Origin: CAWIJK01 sp963836375
GTDB taxonomy: Bacteria > Actinomycetota > Acidimicrobiia > Acidimicrobiales > RAAP-2
Length of the DNA: 64,000 bases
Assembly (NCBI GenBank): GCA_963836375.1
Contig: CAWIJK010000001.1
Coordinates: forward strand, 879,165-943,164
Reading direction: 5' to 3'
The notes under the pieces are model-generated. The model saw nothing but the letters and a program-made list of their open reading frames with translations, was not told where the DNA came from and ran no database searches. Each line of letters starts with the position of its first letter. Positions within the stretch are counted from its first letter, which is position 1. Below are positions 16,563 to 25,073 of the stretch, one piece after another. The position numbers were made by a program, and so were the translations under genes.

Positions 16563-17033
16563 ATGAAACGTCAGTGCAGTGCTGACATTCTGATTGACGC
16601 CCCGCCCCAGGCGGTTTGGTCCGTCGTGTCTGACGTCACCCGAGTAGGCGAGTGGAGCGGTGAGTGCCGAGGCTGCACTTGGGAATCGCCATCGGATAAG
16701 GCCGAGGTTGGCGCCCGGTTCAGGGGCAAGAATCGCCGGGGAGCATTTCGCTGGACTCGCATCAACCAGCTCTTCGTCGTTCGCGAGCCTGAGGAACTTG
16801 TCTGGCGGACGATGCCGGGCGGGTTCTACTCGGACTCAGTTGAATGGCGATTCACCCTGATGCCCGAAGGTGGGGGAACACGCGTGAGCGAGTCGTTCGA
16901 GGTCATCAAGCTATCCAAGATCCTTGAGTTCTGCCTCCGCTTGATCGTGCCCGCCCACAATGACCGATCCACCGATCTCGTTGATGATCTCGGACGGCTA
17001 AGGGCGCTTCTGGAGTCAAAATCCACCGTGTGA
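16563..17033 (+). CDS. SRPBCC family protein
   Basis: 156 residues with AAAGAGGAA before the ATG. CSADILIDAPPQAVWSVVSDVTRVGEWSGECRG is the standard polyketide-cyclase/dehydrase opening. WRFTLMPEGGGTRVSESFEV and a C-terminal amphipathic helix complete the START-like fold. It is likely to bind a hydrophobic small molecule; the ligand is unknown. Its end lies at a possible GTG of the next gene, but that gene more likely starts at ATG 17126. Confidence 0.85.
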   Translation: MKRQCSADILIDAPPQAVWSVVSDVTRVGEWSGECRGCTWESPSDKAEVGARFRGKNRRGAFRWTRINQLFVVREPEELVWRTMPGGFYSDSVEWRFTLMPEGGGTRVSESFEVIKLSKILEFCLRLIVPAHNDRSTDLVDDLGRLRALLESKSTV

Positions 17034-17125
17034 GCGGCCATCCAGTACGTGTCGATAGCGCTCAGGGCGCCAAAGTGCCCCACTTCACCGGGACTGAGGC
17101 AGCCGGGGCAGCGCCCAGCTCGGCG

Positions 17126-17650
17126 ATGAGCCACAATCGAGACGTGGTCGCATCCTGGGTCTCACCCAAGGCAGCCAAGGGTACACAGAGCAACATCACC
17201 GGGCGCGGCCTCGTCGCCGTAGACACCATCAACAAGGACGAGGTGGTCGCCGTCAAGGGCGGCCATCTTGTTTCCACTGAAGCGTTCCAGTCCTTGCCTC
17301 TTCACCTCCAGAATGCAGATGTGCAGATAACCGACAATCTTCACCTTGTGGCACTGACCGACGAAGAATACGAGCCGGTGATGCTTTTCCTCAACCACTC
17401 CTGTGAGCCAAACGTTGGCTTCGGCGGCAACATTGTTCTCGTCGCCATGCGCGATATTGAGACTGGAGAAGAACTGACGACTGATTACGCCCTCTTTGAT
17501 GACTATGACAGCTCAATGGAGTGCCATTGCGGCCAACGATCATGTCGGGGCCGCATCGATGGGCGAGACTGGAAGCGCAGTGATCTTCAGGAGAGGTATC
17601 GGGGGTACTTCTCTTGGTACTTGCAGCACAGGATTCGTGACAATCGGTAA
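17126..17650 (+). CDS. SET-domain protein-lysine methyltransferase
   Basis: 174 residues from ATG 17126; the frame is open from GTG 17030 but the extra part is not protein-like. SET motifs are in order: GRGLVAVDTINKDEVVAV (N-SET), FLNHSCEPNVGF (the NHSCxPN knot that binds SAM), GEELTTDYALFD (catalytic Tyr) and the cysteine-rich post-SET tail CHCGQRSCRGRI. It should transfer methyl groups from SAM to lysine of a protein; bacterial targets of such stand-alone SET proteins are mostly unknown. It is complete. Confidence 0.88.
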   Translation: MSHNRDVVASWVSPKAAKGTQSNITGRGLVAVDTINKDEVVAVKGGHLVSTEAFQSLPLHLQNADVQITDNLHLVALTDEEYEPVMLFLNHSCEPNVGFGGNIVLVAMRDIETGEELTTDYALFDDYDSSMECHCGQRSCRGRIDGRDWKRSDLQERYRGYFSWYLQHRIRDNR

Positions 17651-17801
17651 ACAGACGAGGACGGCTACTAGTGTCCCAGTTCGCCGGGATGAGGCGAGTT
17701 ATTACCCCCGACGGTCGGATAGTCGGGGATACCCGTGGCTCACGGGGTTGATTCGCGCTGAGGGTGTCGGGGCGAAGAACTGCCAGCTACGATCTGGAAC
17801 T

Positions 17802-18602
17802 GTGCCGAAAGGTGCTCTTTCGGGATCCGAACCTCATCAACAGCGACAGGTCGCCGAGTCGTTCGGCTCGGACGCCGACCGTTACGACCGTGCACGGCCC
17901 AGCTATCCCGAAGCGATGGTCGAGCGGATCGTCGCGGAGAGCCCCGGGCCTGACGTCCTCGACGTCGGCACCGGCACCGGCATCGCCGCCCGCCAGTTCC
18001 TAGCGATCGGGTGCAGGGTTCTCGGGGTTGAGGTCGACCCCCGCATGGCCGACCTGGCCCGGCGCAGCGGGCTCGACGTCGAGGTGAGCGCCTTCGAGGC
18101 TTGGGATCCAGCTGGGAGAGATTTCGATGCGGTCGTCTCCGGGCAGACGTGGCACTGGGTGGACCCCGACGCCGGAGCGGCAAAGGCGGCCGAGGCACTG
18201 CGGCCCGGTGGCCGACTGGCCGTGTTCTGGAACGTGTTCCTGCCTCCACCCGACGTAGCCGAAGCTTTCTCCGCGGTGTACCGCCACGTGATGCCCGACG
18301 TGCCGTTTAACCCCTGGACGAAGCCCCCAATGGACACATACTTTGCGATCTTCACCAAGGCTGATGACGGGTTCCGGAACGTGGGTGCATTCGGCGATCT
18401 AGAGCAGTGGCGATTCGACTGGAAGCGGTCCTACACCCGAGAGGAATGGCTGGACCAAGTTCCAACGCATGGCGGTCACTCCCAGCTCCCCCAGGGGCAG
18501 CTCGAGGGACTGTTGGCAGGCGTCGGGGCAGCCATCGATTCCGCGGGAGGCAGTTTCACGATGGGTTATGCGGCGGTGGTGATCACCGCCGTACGAGCCT
18601 GA
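17802..18602 (+). CDS. Class I SAM-dependent methyltransferase
   Basis: 266 residues from GTG 17802; the upstream part of the frame overlaps the SET gene and is not protein-like. It starts QRQVAESFGSDADRYDRARPSYP, typical of UbiE/Methyltransf_11 proteins of actinobacteria. Motif I is DVLDVGTGTGIAARQFL, then VLGVEVDPRMADLAR, and SGQTWHWVDPDAGAAKAAEALRPGGRLAVFWN carries motifs IV-VI. The substrate is unknown. A hairpin, CCCCGAC..GTCGGGG (about 17708-17730), lies in the 150-nt gap before it. Confidence 0.88.
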   Translation: MPKGALSGSEPHQQRQVAESFGSDADRYDRARPSYPEAMVERIVAESPGPDVLDVGTGTGIAARQFLAIGCRVLGVEVDPRMADLARRSGLDVEVSAFEAWDPAGRDFDAVVSGQTWHWVDPDAGAAKAAEALRPGGRLAVFWNVFLPPPDVAEAFSAVYRHVMPDVPFNPWTKPPMDTYFAIFTKADDGFRNVGAFGDLEQWRFDWKRSYTREEWLDQVPTHGGHSQLPQGQLEGLLAGVGAAIDSAGGSFTMGYAAVVITAVRA

Positions 18603-18660
18603 GTGCTTACATCTGTCGCGTATCCCCGACCGCCGGGACGGTGAAACAACCGCGGATAGA

Positions 18661-19512
18661 TCAGCTGTGCGTCCCGATCTCCGGATCTCGTGAGGATGCT
18701 CCCCTTCGAAAGACGGCCCAGCTCCCCCACAGGGCCTCACTCTCAACTGCCGCCCAGGACGAGTCCGGGGCTTGTTTCGTCAACGCGTCCCAGATGTCCG
18801 CTGTCCTTTGGAAGTACGGGGCTCCGGAGCCGAGGGCGTTCGACCAGACAAACGTACCAGCGTGGGCAAGAACCCTGACGGTTTCGGCCACGAAGAGCGG
18901 TCCATCGCCAATGACGATGGCATCAAAGGCCGCATCCGGGAATGGGAGGATGCTTGCGTCGGCCTGGACCTGACAGGCGTGACGCTGGTGCGCCATCATC
19001 CCGAGTGAGAGATCCACGCAGACAAGTTCATCCCATATTTCGTTGAGGTACGCAGTGAGAACGCCCGTACCACTAGCTATCTCGAGACATCGACCTCCTC
19101 GCTGGAGACGACCCCGATCCAGCGCATCGATCAGAGGCGCCGCCCGGTAGCCCCCCCGCTCGTCGACCCAGTTTGTGGACAGCGAGTCGAACACGTCGGC
19201 AGTGATTTTGGCAAGGTCGGGCGTCCAATGTGAGGGGTTGCTGAGGATCTCTCCCATGAGCCGCTGATTGTCCCAGGCCTCAGGTCGGACCGGCTTCCCC
19301 TCGGGCACGTCGATCAAGCGCGGAAGCGTCGTTATGTCCCGGTCCATTACATTCCAGTTTGAGGGGCTGAGAACAGGTCCATGAGGGTATCTCCTACCCC
19401 CGGCAAGGTGATGCATTCGGAGCCGTTCTAACTGTCCTTCGGGGATAGTGGCAGGGCCTTGACCGGGCCAGGTCCCCGGTTGGGATGACCTGACCCGGTC
19501 GATCTGCGCCAT
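18661..19512 (-). CDS. SAM-dependent methyltransferase divergent from an ABC exporter
   Basis: 283 residues from ATG 19512. Motif I is RCLEIASGTGVLTAYLNE and the strand-2 acid is VCVDLSLGMM; ILPFPDAAFDAIVIGDGPLF and VRVLAHAGTFVWSNALGSGAPYF follow, so it belongs to the Methyltransf_11 group, with an unusual Asn-free motif IV. Its start codon shares bases with the start of the ABC ATPase on the other strand, so one or both true starts may lie further in (for example the Met of MHHLAGGRRYPHG). A shared divergent promoter would then be possible. Confidence 0.75.
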   Translation of the reverse strand: MAQIDRVRSSQPGTWPGQGPATIPEGQLERLRMHHLAGGRRYPHGPVLSPSNWNVMDRDITTLPRLIDVPEGKPVRPEAWDNQRLMGEILSNPSHWTPDLAKITADVFDSLSTNWVDERGGYRAAPLIDALDRGRLQRGGRCLEIASGTGVLTAYLNEIWDELVCVDLSLGMMAHQRHACQVQADASILPFPDAAFDAIVIGDGPLFVAETVRVLAHAGTFVWSNALGSGAPYFQRTADIWDALTKQAPDSSWAAVESEALWGSWAVFRRGASSRDPEIGTHS

Positions 19513-20470
19513 GATGAGAATCGTGGTCCATCTCAATCAGAACGGTGATGAAATCATTGTCACCAGGCTGACCAAGGCCTACGCATCCGTCCAGGCAGTT
19601 CAGGAAATCGATCTGAACATCCCCCGAGGAGAGACGGTCGCCCTTCTCGGCCCGAATGGCGCAGGCAAATCAACCACAATCGACATGATCCTCGGGTTGT
19701 CTCGACCCGACAGCGGCGCAGTCTCGGTCTTTGGAGTCGATCCCGCCACGGCTGTGCGAGCCGGCTGGGTAGGCGGGATGCTGCAGGCAGGGTCGCTGCC
19801 CAATCTCCTAAGAGTGCACGAGCTCGTAACCTTGATGGCGTCCTACTACCCGCACCCCCTTTCCGTTGAGGACGTCATGAGGCTCGCGGGAATCGACGAG
19901 CTCTCAGATCGGTGGACGACGAAGCTTTCAGGCGGCGAGGTACAACGGGCGCGCTTTGCCGCCGCGCTGGTCGGTGACCCCGATCTCCTGGTGCTCGATG
20001 AGCCAACCGCCGGCATCGACGTCGAAGGACGCCGTGAGTTCTGGCAGACGATGCGGTCAATCGCCCAGCGCGGCAAGACCGTCATCTTCGCCACCCACTA
20101 CCTTGAGGAGGCCGACGCCTTCGCCGACCGGATTGTGCTCATGGCCCATGGCCGGATCGTCGCCGACGGCCCAGCCACCGAGATCAAGGCAATGGTCGGC
20201 GGGAGAACGATCAGGGCAACGTTGCCGGACGCTGACCTCGCGTCCCTGAGATCCTTGCCGGGCGTCGTGAGCGTGGAGAACCACGGCGATACGGTCATCC
20301 TGTCGTGTGTCGACGCCGATACGGCCCTCGCTGCTCTGCTGGGTGAGTTCAAAGGGGTCCGCGACATCGAGGTACAGGGAGGGAGCCTGGAGGATGCGTT
20401 TTTGGAACTCACCAACGACCGGGACCCCCTTGGCGATCGAGATGACACGAGCCCTGGAGCCGACCGGTGA
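19511..20470 (+). CDS. ABC transporter ATP-binding subunit (drug or polyketide exporter type)
   Basis: 319 residues. Walker A is GPNGAGKST (about 46-54), signature LSGGEVQRARFAAAL (about 138), Walker B LLVLDEPTAGID (about 158) and the switch histidine ATHYLEEADAFADR. The C-terminal 80 residues (GRTIRATLPDADLASLRSLPGV...) form the regulatory domain usual in DrrA/CcmA-like ATPases. It powers the permease encoded immediately downstream, with GTGA overlap. Substrate not predictable; DrrAB-type pumps export antibiotics or lipids. Confidence 0.9.
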   Translation: MMRIVVHLNQNGDEIIVTRLTKAYASVQAVQEIDLNIPRGETVALLGPNGAGKSTTIDMILGLSRPDSGAVSVFGVDPATAVRAGWVGGMLQAGSLPNLLRVHELVTLMASYYPHPLSVEDVMRLAGIDELSDRWTTKLSGGEVQRARFAAALVGDPDLLVLDEPTAGIDVEGRREFWQTMRSIAQRGKTVIFATHYLEEADAFADRIVLMAHGRIVADGPATEIKAMVGGRTIRATLPDADLASLRSLPGVVSVENHGDTVILSCVDADTALAALLGEFKGVRDIEVQGGSLEDAFLELTNDRDPLGDRDDTSPGADR

Positions 20471-21195
20471 GGAGCGCCACCCACATCCGCTACGAAATCC
20501 TCCGCACGTTCCGCAACGGCAAGGTCCTCTTGCTGACCTTGGCACTGCCGCTCGTGGTATTCCTTGCCGTGACTCCATCGAATCGCCATAACCACCCCGA
20601 GGGCATCCCATTCGCGCTTTACTTCATGACCGGCATGGCGGCCTATGGCGCCATGTGGGCCGTGGTGTTGTCAGGGGCTCACATCGCCATCGACCGCTCG
20701 ACGGGATGGAACCGACTATTGCGCATCACGCCGCTGCCGACCCGCACCTACTTCATCTCCAAGGTAATCACGGCCTACCTGGTGGCGCTTCCGGCCCTGG
20801 GGTTGCTGTACTTGGCCGGCGCGGCGCTGGGCGTCCGTCTCGATGCGACGCAGTGGCTGGAGATGACTGGCCTCCTCTTGGTTGGAGTGGCTCCCTTCGT
20901 GGTCCTAGGGATCATCCTTGGCCACGCGCTGCCGGCCGACGCGCTCGCGCCCGCAGCGGGCGGGCTCGTGGTTCTCTTGGCCCTCTTCGGGGGGGTCTTC
21001 GGACGCCTCTTCACCAGCGGGGTCATGTTCACGGTCGTCAAGCTCCTTCCCTCTTACTGGCTTGTCCAGGCCGGCAAGACCGCGTCGGGAACCGGCAGTT
21101 GGCCGGTGGAGGGCTGGGTCGTCGTGGCCGCGTGGACCGTCCTTCTCACCCCGCTCGCAGCGCTCGCGTATCAGCACGACACCACACGGGGCTGA
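20467..21195 (+). CDS. ABC-2 type permease
   Basis: 242 residues, starting with a GTG that overlaps the ATPase stop. Six TM segments are visible, including VLLLTLALPLVVFLAV, FALYFMTGMAAYGAMWAVVLSG and GLVVLLALFGGVFGRLFTSG. The loop AIDRSTGWNRLLRITPLPTRTYFISKV is the characteristic cytoplasmic segment of ABC-2 exporters. It forms the membrane channel with the preceding ATPase. The gene pair is complete; no regulator is linked apart from the divergent methyltransferase. Confidence 0.9.
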   Translation: MRSATHIRYEILRTFRNGKVLLLTLALPLVVFLAVTPSNRHNHPEGIPFALYFMTGMAAYGAMWAVVLSGAHIAIDRSTGWNRLLRITPLPTRTYFISKVITAYLVALPALGLLYLAGAALGVRLDATQWLEMTGLLLVGVAPFVVLGIILGHALPADALAPAAGGLVVLLALFGGVFGRLFTSGVMFTVVKLLPSYWLVQAGKTASGTGSWPVEGWVVVAAWTVLLTPLAALAYQHDTTRG

Positions 21196-21400
21196 ATCCA
21201 TTTAGGGGCACATGTGGAGATGACGTGTGGCCCGCCCTCTCGTTGTGAATCCACTGTCTCATATGAACGGTGAGAATTCTGGAGTCCGTCAGGTCCGATC
21301 GCCGGACCGACGGCTCGCTACAGGCATCCGAGACTTGAGCGATGCTCGCGCGAGTTACCCTGCTCCCATCCGCCGGCTCGGGGCGCGCTCTAAGGCGTCC

Positions 21401-22159
21401 TTACACAGTGTGCATCATCCAGACATTGGGCTCGAAGTAGGTACCGGTATCGGCTAACACCTCTAGGGGTACGAGTCCGCCGGGAAATGTGTATCTCCCA
21501 TCCTCTGGAAACCAAATATCCGTCCAGCGTCCCCAATCGGTGACGGATGCAGTTATCTCGAGCGACCGTGGTTCACAGCGGAGCACCCTTCCGCCGAGGC
21601 GTTCGTGGGTTCGTAGCCACGGGTCGAACAGGAGCCCGTCATCCCGCTGCCATGTTGCATAGCGTTCAATGGCGATGAGCGGATAGCGGTCCTTCCAACT
21701 CGGTCGCACCGGTGCCAGGAGCGGAGCGAGACCATGGAGTCGGGCAACTTCTCCCATGGCCTTGATCAGAAGTGCACTCAAGCCCGATCCCTGGTAGCGG
21801 AGATCTACCTCTGCCGCCAAGGCCGAAAGCGCGGTTGGGGGAGCCGACTCGGTGATGGCCCGAATGCCAACTGCATCGATACCCGCAGGAAGGTCATCCA
21901 GGGTTCCATCCCAGCGGAAAGGGATCGTACGGCCGCGAGCGATGACCTGGCTCGTCCGATCGTCGACGAAGAGCACCTGGAGATGGGAATGGCTGGGAAC
22001 CAACTCCCCGAAATATCGCCCTGCGTGATTGCCGTGATGGTTGTATTCCGGCCAGACGCCGTGGAAATGGTTTTCGGTGTTAACCAGCTCCCACAGATCA
22101 GGACGATCCTCGGCCGTGACTACCTCTAGCCAAGGTGGCACATGGGGCTTCGGATCCAT
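21401..22159 (-). CDS. GNAT-fold N-acetyltransferase-like protein
   Basis: 252 residues from ATG 22159; an earlier start at 22213 is possible. The strand-loop-helix LRYQGSGLSALLIKAMGEVARLHG contains the QGSGLS form of the acetyl-CoA loop (Q/RxxGxG/A). The C-terminal region ends FPGGLVPLEVLADTGTYFEPNVWMMHTV, an extension not found in simple GNATs. A dead copy of this tail lies at 13326-13612, so the family is duplicated here. The substrate is unknown. Confidence 0.7.
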   Translation of the reverse strand: MDPKPHVPPWLEVVTAEDRPDLWELVNTENHFHGVWPEYNHHGNHAGRYFGELVPSHSHLQVLFVDDRTSQVIARGRTIPFRWDGTLDDLPAGIDAVGIRAITESAPPTALSALAAEVDLRYQGSGLSALLIKAMGEVARLHGLAPLLAPVRPSWKDRYPLIAIERYATWQRDDGLLFDPWLRTHERLGGRVLRCEPRSLEITASVTDWGRWTDIWFPEDGRYTFPGGLVPLEVLADTGTYFEPNVWMMHTV

Positions 22160-22256
22160 GCAGCAATGATCCCACCGCCCTGGGCGATTGCCCCTCTCAC
22201 CCCTGGGTATCACAGATCGCCGGGGAGGGGACGGTTATCCCATCGTGACGGGATGC

Positions 22257-22883
22257 TCAGCGAGATGACATTGGGGGCAACGAAAGGCCTCTTACCGTGG
22301 AGCTTGTTACGTAGCTAGTTATTTCCACCCCGTAACCCCCGAAATTCAAATACGACACAATGCCTGTGGTCGTGAAGCATTCAAGATCAAGGCGCTTCCC
22401 TGCACCGAATCGCCCCTTGAGGCAGGTAGAGGGGAATCCATTGACATTCTTCTGGGAGACATCGACTGTTTGTCCCGCACCGATCCGAGCTTCGACGGAG
22501 TTAAGACGATCCAAGGAGAAGCCTGCGGACCCCGGTTCCACGGTGGCAGGGAGTTGGTTATCGGGACTGCAGCCTGACGGGCCGCTGGTGGGGCAGGAAG
22601 CCGTAAACTTGCCAACCGTGAGTATTCGTTGGACCTGCACGTTCGATTCGATGACGACAAACGAGGCCTTGGGAGGGTCCTGGGAATATGTGGAGCGATA
22701 CACGCTCGGTTGATGAACCTCCTGATATTTGATCGTGTAGGTGCGGTGTCCGCTGACCTTGGCGGCAGCTTGCAAGGTGTGTACTGCCTGGAGCGAAGTT
22801 GCGGCCCCATCAGCAGTACCACAAGCAACCACGACAAGGGGACAGAGCATTAGGACACCGGTCGTGATGATCGTCCGGCGCAT
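22257..22883 (-). CDS. Putative secreted lipoprotein
   Basis: 208 residues. The N-terminus MRRTIITTGVLMLCPLVVVACG is a lipoprotein signal with cysteine at the expected +1 position (VVVAC). The mature part resembles actinobacterial LppX/LprG-like lipoproteins in outline: a helix AVHTLQAAAKVSG and then strands YTIKYQEVH, KASFVVIESNVQVQRILTVGK. Two pairs of cysteines (CPTSGPSGC and C..C in STCLKGRFGAGKRLDLEC) may form disulfides. It is anchored outside the cell membrane; the ligand is unknown. Confidence 0.65.
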   Translation of the reverse strand: MRRTIITTGVLMLCPLVVVACGTADGAATSLQAVHTLQAAAKVSGHRTYTIKYQEVHQPSVYRSTYSQDPPKASFVVIESNVQVQRILTVGKFTASCPTSGPSGCSPDNQLPATVEPGSAGFSLDRLNSVEARIGAGQTVDVSQKNVNGFPSTCLKGRFGAGKRLDLECFTTTGIVSYLNFGGYGVEITSYVTSSTVRGLSLPPMSSR

Positions 22884-22991
22884 CCGTGGATTATTTCAGA
22901 AGTTCTCGTTCTCGACGGGCCTATGCCCCAGTTCACCGGTAGCGGGACGGCTTTCAAAGCCGCAATAGCGAATGTCGGGCAGACTGGGGGA

Positions 22992-23405
22992 ATGGGTGAG
23001 AGTGCCGACCCTGTTGCGTCTCGACGGGCTGCTGTCGCATGGGTGCAGCACCGCCAGGTGGTCCCGTCCCAGGTGGTCCTATCCCAAGAGGTCCCGGCAC
23101 GCCCCCAGCGATTGTCTTGGATCAGCATTCCGATCTGCTGTCTCGGGGCAGTCATTCTTGCTGGAGTAGCCGTCTTCGGAATTCGAGACACCTGGGTGAC
23201 ATCCCGGGGAATCGACGGAAGCTGGGACGGTGGGTTCATCGTGGCGATTCCTGCGCTCCTACCGTGGATCTTCGTCGGAGTGTCCCTCATGAGATCTCGT
23301 CACCTCAAGCGTGATCGGTCCGCTGTTCTCTCGCACGCCGGACTGACCGCCATAGGAATTGGCCTCCCCGTGGCTCTATTGCTGGCGATCGGCGCTGCCT
23401 ACTGA
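22992..23405 (+). CDS. Three-helix membrane protein, unknown function
   Basis: 137 residues from ATG 22992, preceded by GGGGGA. A proline- and valine-rich cytoplasmic N-terminus (QVVPSQVVLSQEVPARPQ) precedes TM helices ISIPICCLGAVILAGVAVF, GGFIVAIPALLPWIFVGVSL and AGLTAIGIGLPVALLLAIGA. The layout is common in actinobacterial DUF4190-like small membrane proteins, but I cannot name a family. It is divergent from the lipoprotein gene. Confidence 0.55.
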   Translation: MGESADPVASRRAAVAWVQHRQVVPSQVVLSQEVPARPQRLSWISIPICCLGAVILAGVAVFGIRDTWVTSRGIDGSWDGGFIVAIPALLPWIFVGVSLMRSRHLKRDRSAVLSHAGLTAIGIGLPVALLLAIGAAY

Positions 23406-23446
23406 CATATTGGGTATGGGCTCCGTCCCCGATCGGCTCCTCTCTG

Positions 23447-24733
23447 TCAAGCGGTGCCGGTTTTCAGCCTCCTAGTCGATGATTTCCGCGGCCTCGAGGA
23501 GGTCTTGTGGGAGTCGGGTGCTGGCGTCGAGGACTTCGATGCCGACGAGGCAGTCGTCTCTCCAGTCGAGCACGACGAACGCCTCGACACCCTCGGGCGC
23601 CCGGGCTTGGACGCTGGACGTGCGACCCGGCGGGAGGGGCCCGTCAGTGAGGTGGACGTAGACGGCATCGGCCTGGCGGTCATAGGTGATCTGCACTCTT
23701 CGATTCTGCCCCTGTTGTCGGTCACCAGCTGGCGATAGACCACGTCGGAGAGCCGCCGCTTCAGACAGCGAAGCGCCTCCTTGGGGGTCTTGCCGTCGAG
23801 CCGCTTTCGCTCGTAGTAGTCCCGACCGGGGCTCAAGGGCTGGCGGATCTGGGTGACGGCCATCATGTGGATGGCGTGATTGATGCGCCGGTTCCCAGCC
23901 CTCGAGAGCCGGTGGCGGACCTGGTCGCCCGAGGACACATCGATTGGGGCGGTGCCGTTGTAGGAGGCGAAGTGGTCCTTGGTCGGGAACCTGGCCACGT
24001 CGCCCACCTCGGCCAGGATCCGCCCGGCGATCACCGGCCCGATGCCGTAGAGGTCGGGGAGATGAGTGCCGGTGGCCTTCACCAAGATGTCGATCTGGGC
24101 GTGGCTGGCCTTGATCTTGGCGTCGAGCACCTCGATGTCGGCCAACTGCTCGGTGGCCAGTTCGAAGCGGACCTTCCCCACCTCGTCGTCGGGGCGCAGC
24201 CTGACCAGGACTGATGCGGCCTTTCTGGCGCTCAGGTCCTTGCGCATCCCACCGGGGGTCAGCTCCGACAAGAGCCGGTGCAGGCGACAGACGGCCTGGG
24301 TGCGCAGCGCCACCAGTTCTTCGCGGCGGTCACAGAGCAGGCGCAAACTGACGGTGGCGTCGTCGGGAGTCACCGCCTGGACCCCCTCACCGTCCAACGC
24401 GGCCAGCCCGATCGAGAGCGCGTCGTCCTTGTCGGTCTTCCGGCCATGGCCGGTCGAGAACACCCGAATCCGCGCCGCCAGCTTGGGCGGGACATCCAGG
24501 ACCTGCTCCCCGTCGGCCACGAGACGCTGGGCCAAGGATCGCCCCGCCCCGTGACACCCTTCGACCGCCCATCGGCGATCCTTCCAGCGGTAGGCAAAGG
24601 CCATCAGGTTCCGATAGCCCACCGTGGAATTGGCGAATCGGGCCCCTTCGATCGGGGTCTTGGTCACCGGGTCGAGCACCGCCAGCGTGTTGCTGGCCTT
24701 GTGCGGGTCGACGCTGATCAATACGTCATTCAC
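23447..24733 (-). CDS. IS110-family transposase
   Basis: 428 residues from GTG 24733, which has AAGGAGG upstream. The DEDD (RuvC-like) N-terminal domain shows ISVDPHKASNTLAVLD, AVEGCHGAG and GRKTDKDDALSIGLAAL. The C-terminal Tnp_20 domain shows LPDLYGIGPVIAGRILAEVGDVARF and ASYNGTAPIDVSSG with the catalytic serine, then LSRAGNRRINHAIHMMAVTQIR. The conserved region ends near 23740; the last 85-100 codons run out of frame through a DUF2283 gene and are probably an unnatural extension. IS110 elements use a bridge RNA for target choice; see 24822-24900. Confidence 0.85.
   Translation of the reverse strand: MNDVLISVDPHKASNTLAVLDPVTKTPIEGARFANSTVGYRNLMAFAYRWKDRRWAVEGCHGAGRSLAQRLVADGEQVLDVPPKLAARIRVFSTGHGRKTDKDDALSIGLAALDGEGVQAVTPDDATVSLRLLCDRREELVALRTQAVCRLHRLLSELTPGGMRKDLSARKAASVLVRLRPDDEVGKVRFELATEQLADIEVLDAKIKASHAQIDILVKATGTHLPDLYGIGPVIAGRILAEVGDVARFPTKDHFASYNGTAPIDVSSGDQVRHRLSRAGNRRINHAIHMMAVTQIRQPLSPGRDYYERKRLDGKTPKEALRCLKRRLSDVVYRQLVTDNRGRIEECRSPMTARPMPSTSTSLTGPSRRVARPASKPGRPRVSRRSSCSTGETTASSASKSSTPAPDSHKTSSRPRKSSTRRLKTGTA
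23472..23696 (-). CDS. DUF2283 family small protein
   Basis: 74 residues. MQITYDRQADAVYVHLTDG is the hallmark opening (YDxxADAxYI) of DUF2283, and VVLDWRDDCLVGIEVLDAS is the second conserved strand. Many DUF2283 genes sit next to small partner genes in toxin-antitoxin-like pairs, but none is seen here. The gene lies entirely within the 3' end of the transposase frame on the same strand in another frame, which suggests the IS inserted next to it and lost its own stop codon. Confidence 0.75.
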   Translation of the reverse strand: MQITYDRQADAVYVHLTDGPLPPGRTSSVQARAPEGVEAFVVLDWRDDCLVGIEVLDASTRLPQDLLEAAEIID

Positions 24734-24821
24734 GATTCCTCCTTCGCTCTGGTTCTGAGGCGAGGAGGGCAATGCAACTTCTAGCGATGCAGACCTCTCT
24801 TGAGCCACTTCCTCACCGGGA

Positions 24822-24900
24822 GAGCTCAGTGGGTCGCAAGCCGTTCGTGAGCCAGACGTCAGACGCCGGCAGCCGGGACTCGAGCGAACCCACTGAGCTC
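24822..24900. ncRNA. Large hairpin upstream of the IS110 transposase; candidate bridge-RNA part
   Basis: GAGCTCAGTGGGT (24822-24834) and ACCCACTGAGCTC (24888-24900) are perfect 13-nt complements; with one bulged A the stem extends three more pairs (CGC/GCG). The loop of about 50 nt holds a smaller hairpin, CCGGCAGCCGG. It lies in the non-coding stretch 24734-25073 between the transposase start and the next gene, where IS110-group elements encode their bridge RNA. The strand and exact ends of the RNA cannot be fixed from this sequence alone. Confidence 0.45.
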
Positions 24901-25073
24901 AACGCCCGAGGATCGCAGACCCCCGGACTCCCAGGGTGGATTCAAACAAGTTGCCGGGACTGGGCGCACTATTCGTACCGGGACCGAATGAGCGTACTTG
25001 GCGTCATCCAGCGTCCACAGACCGCGCTTAGCATTCTTACGCATCACGGTGATTTTGACCTGCCTTGTCACCA

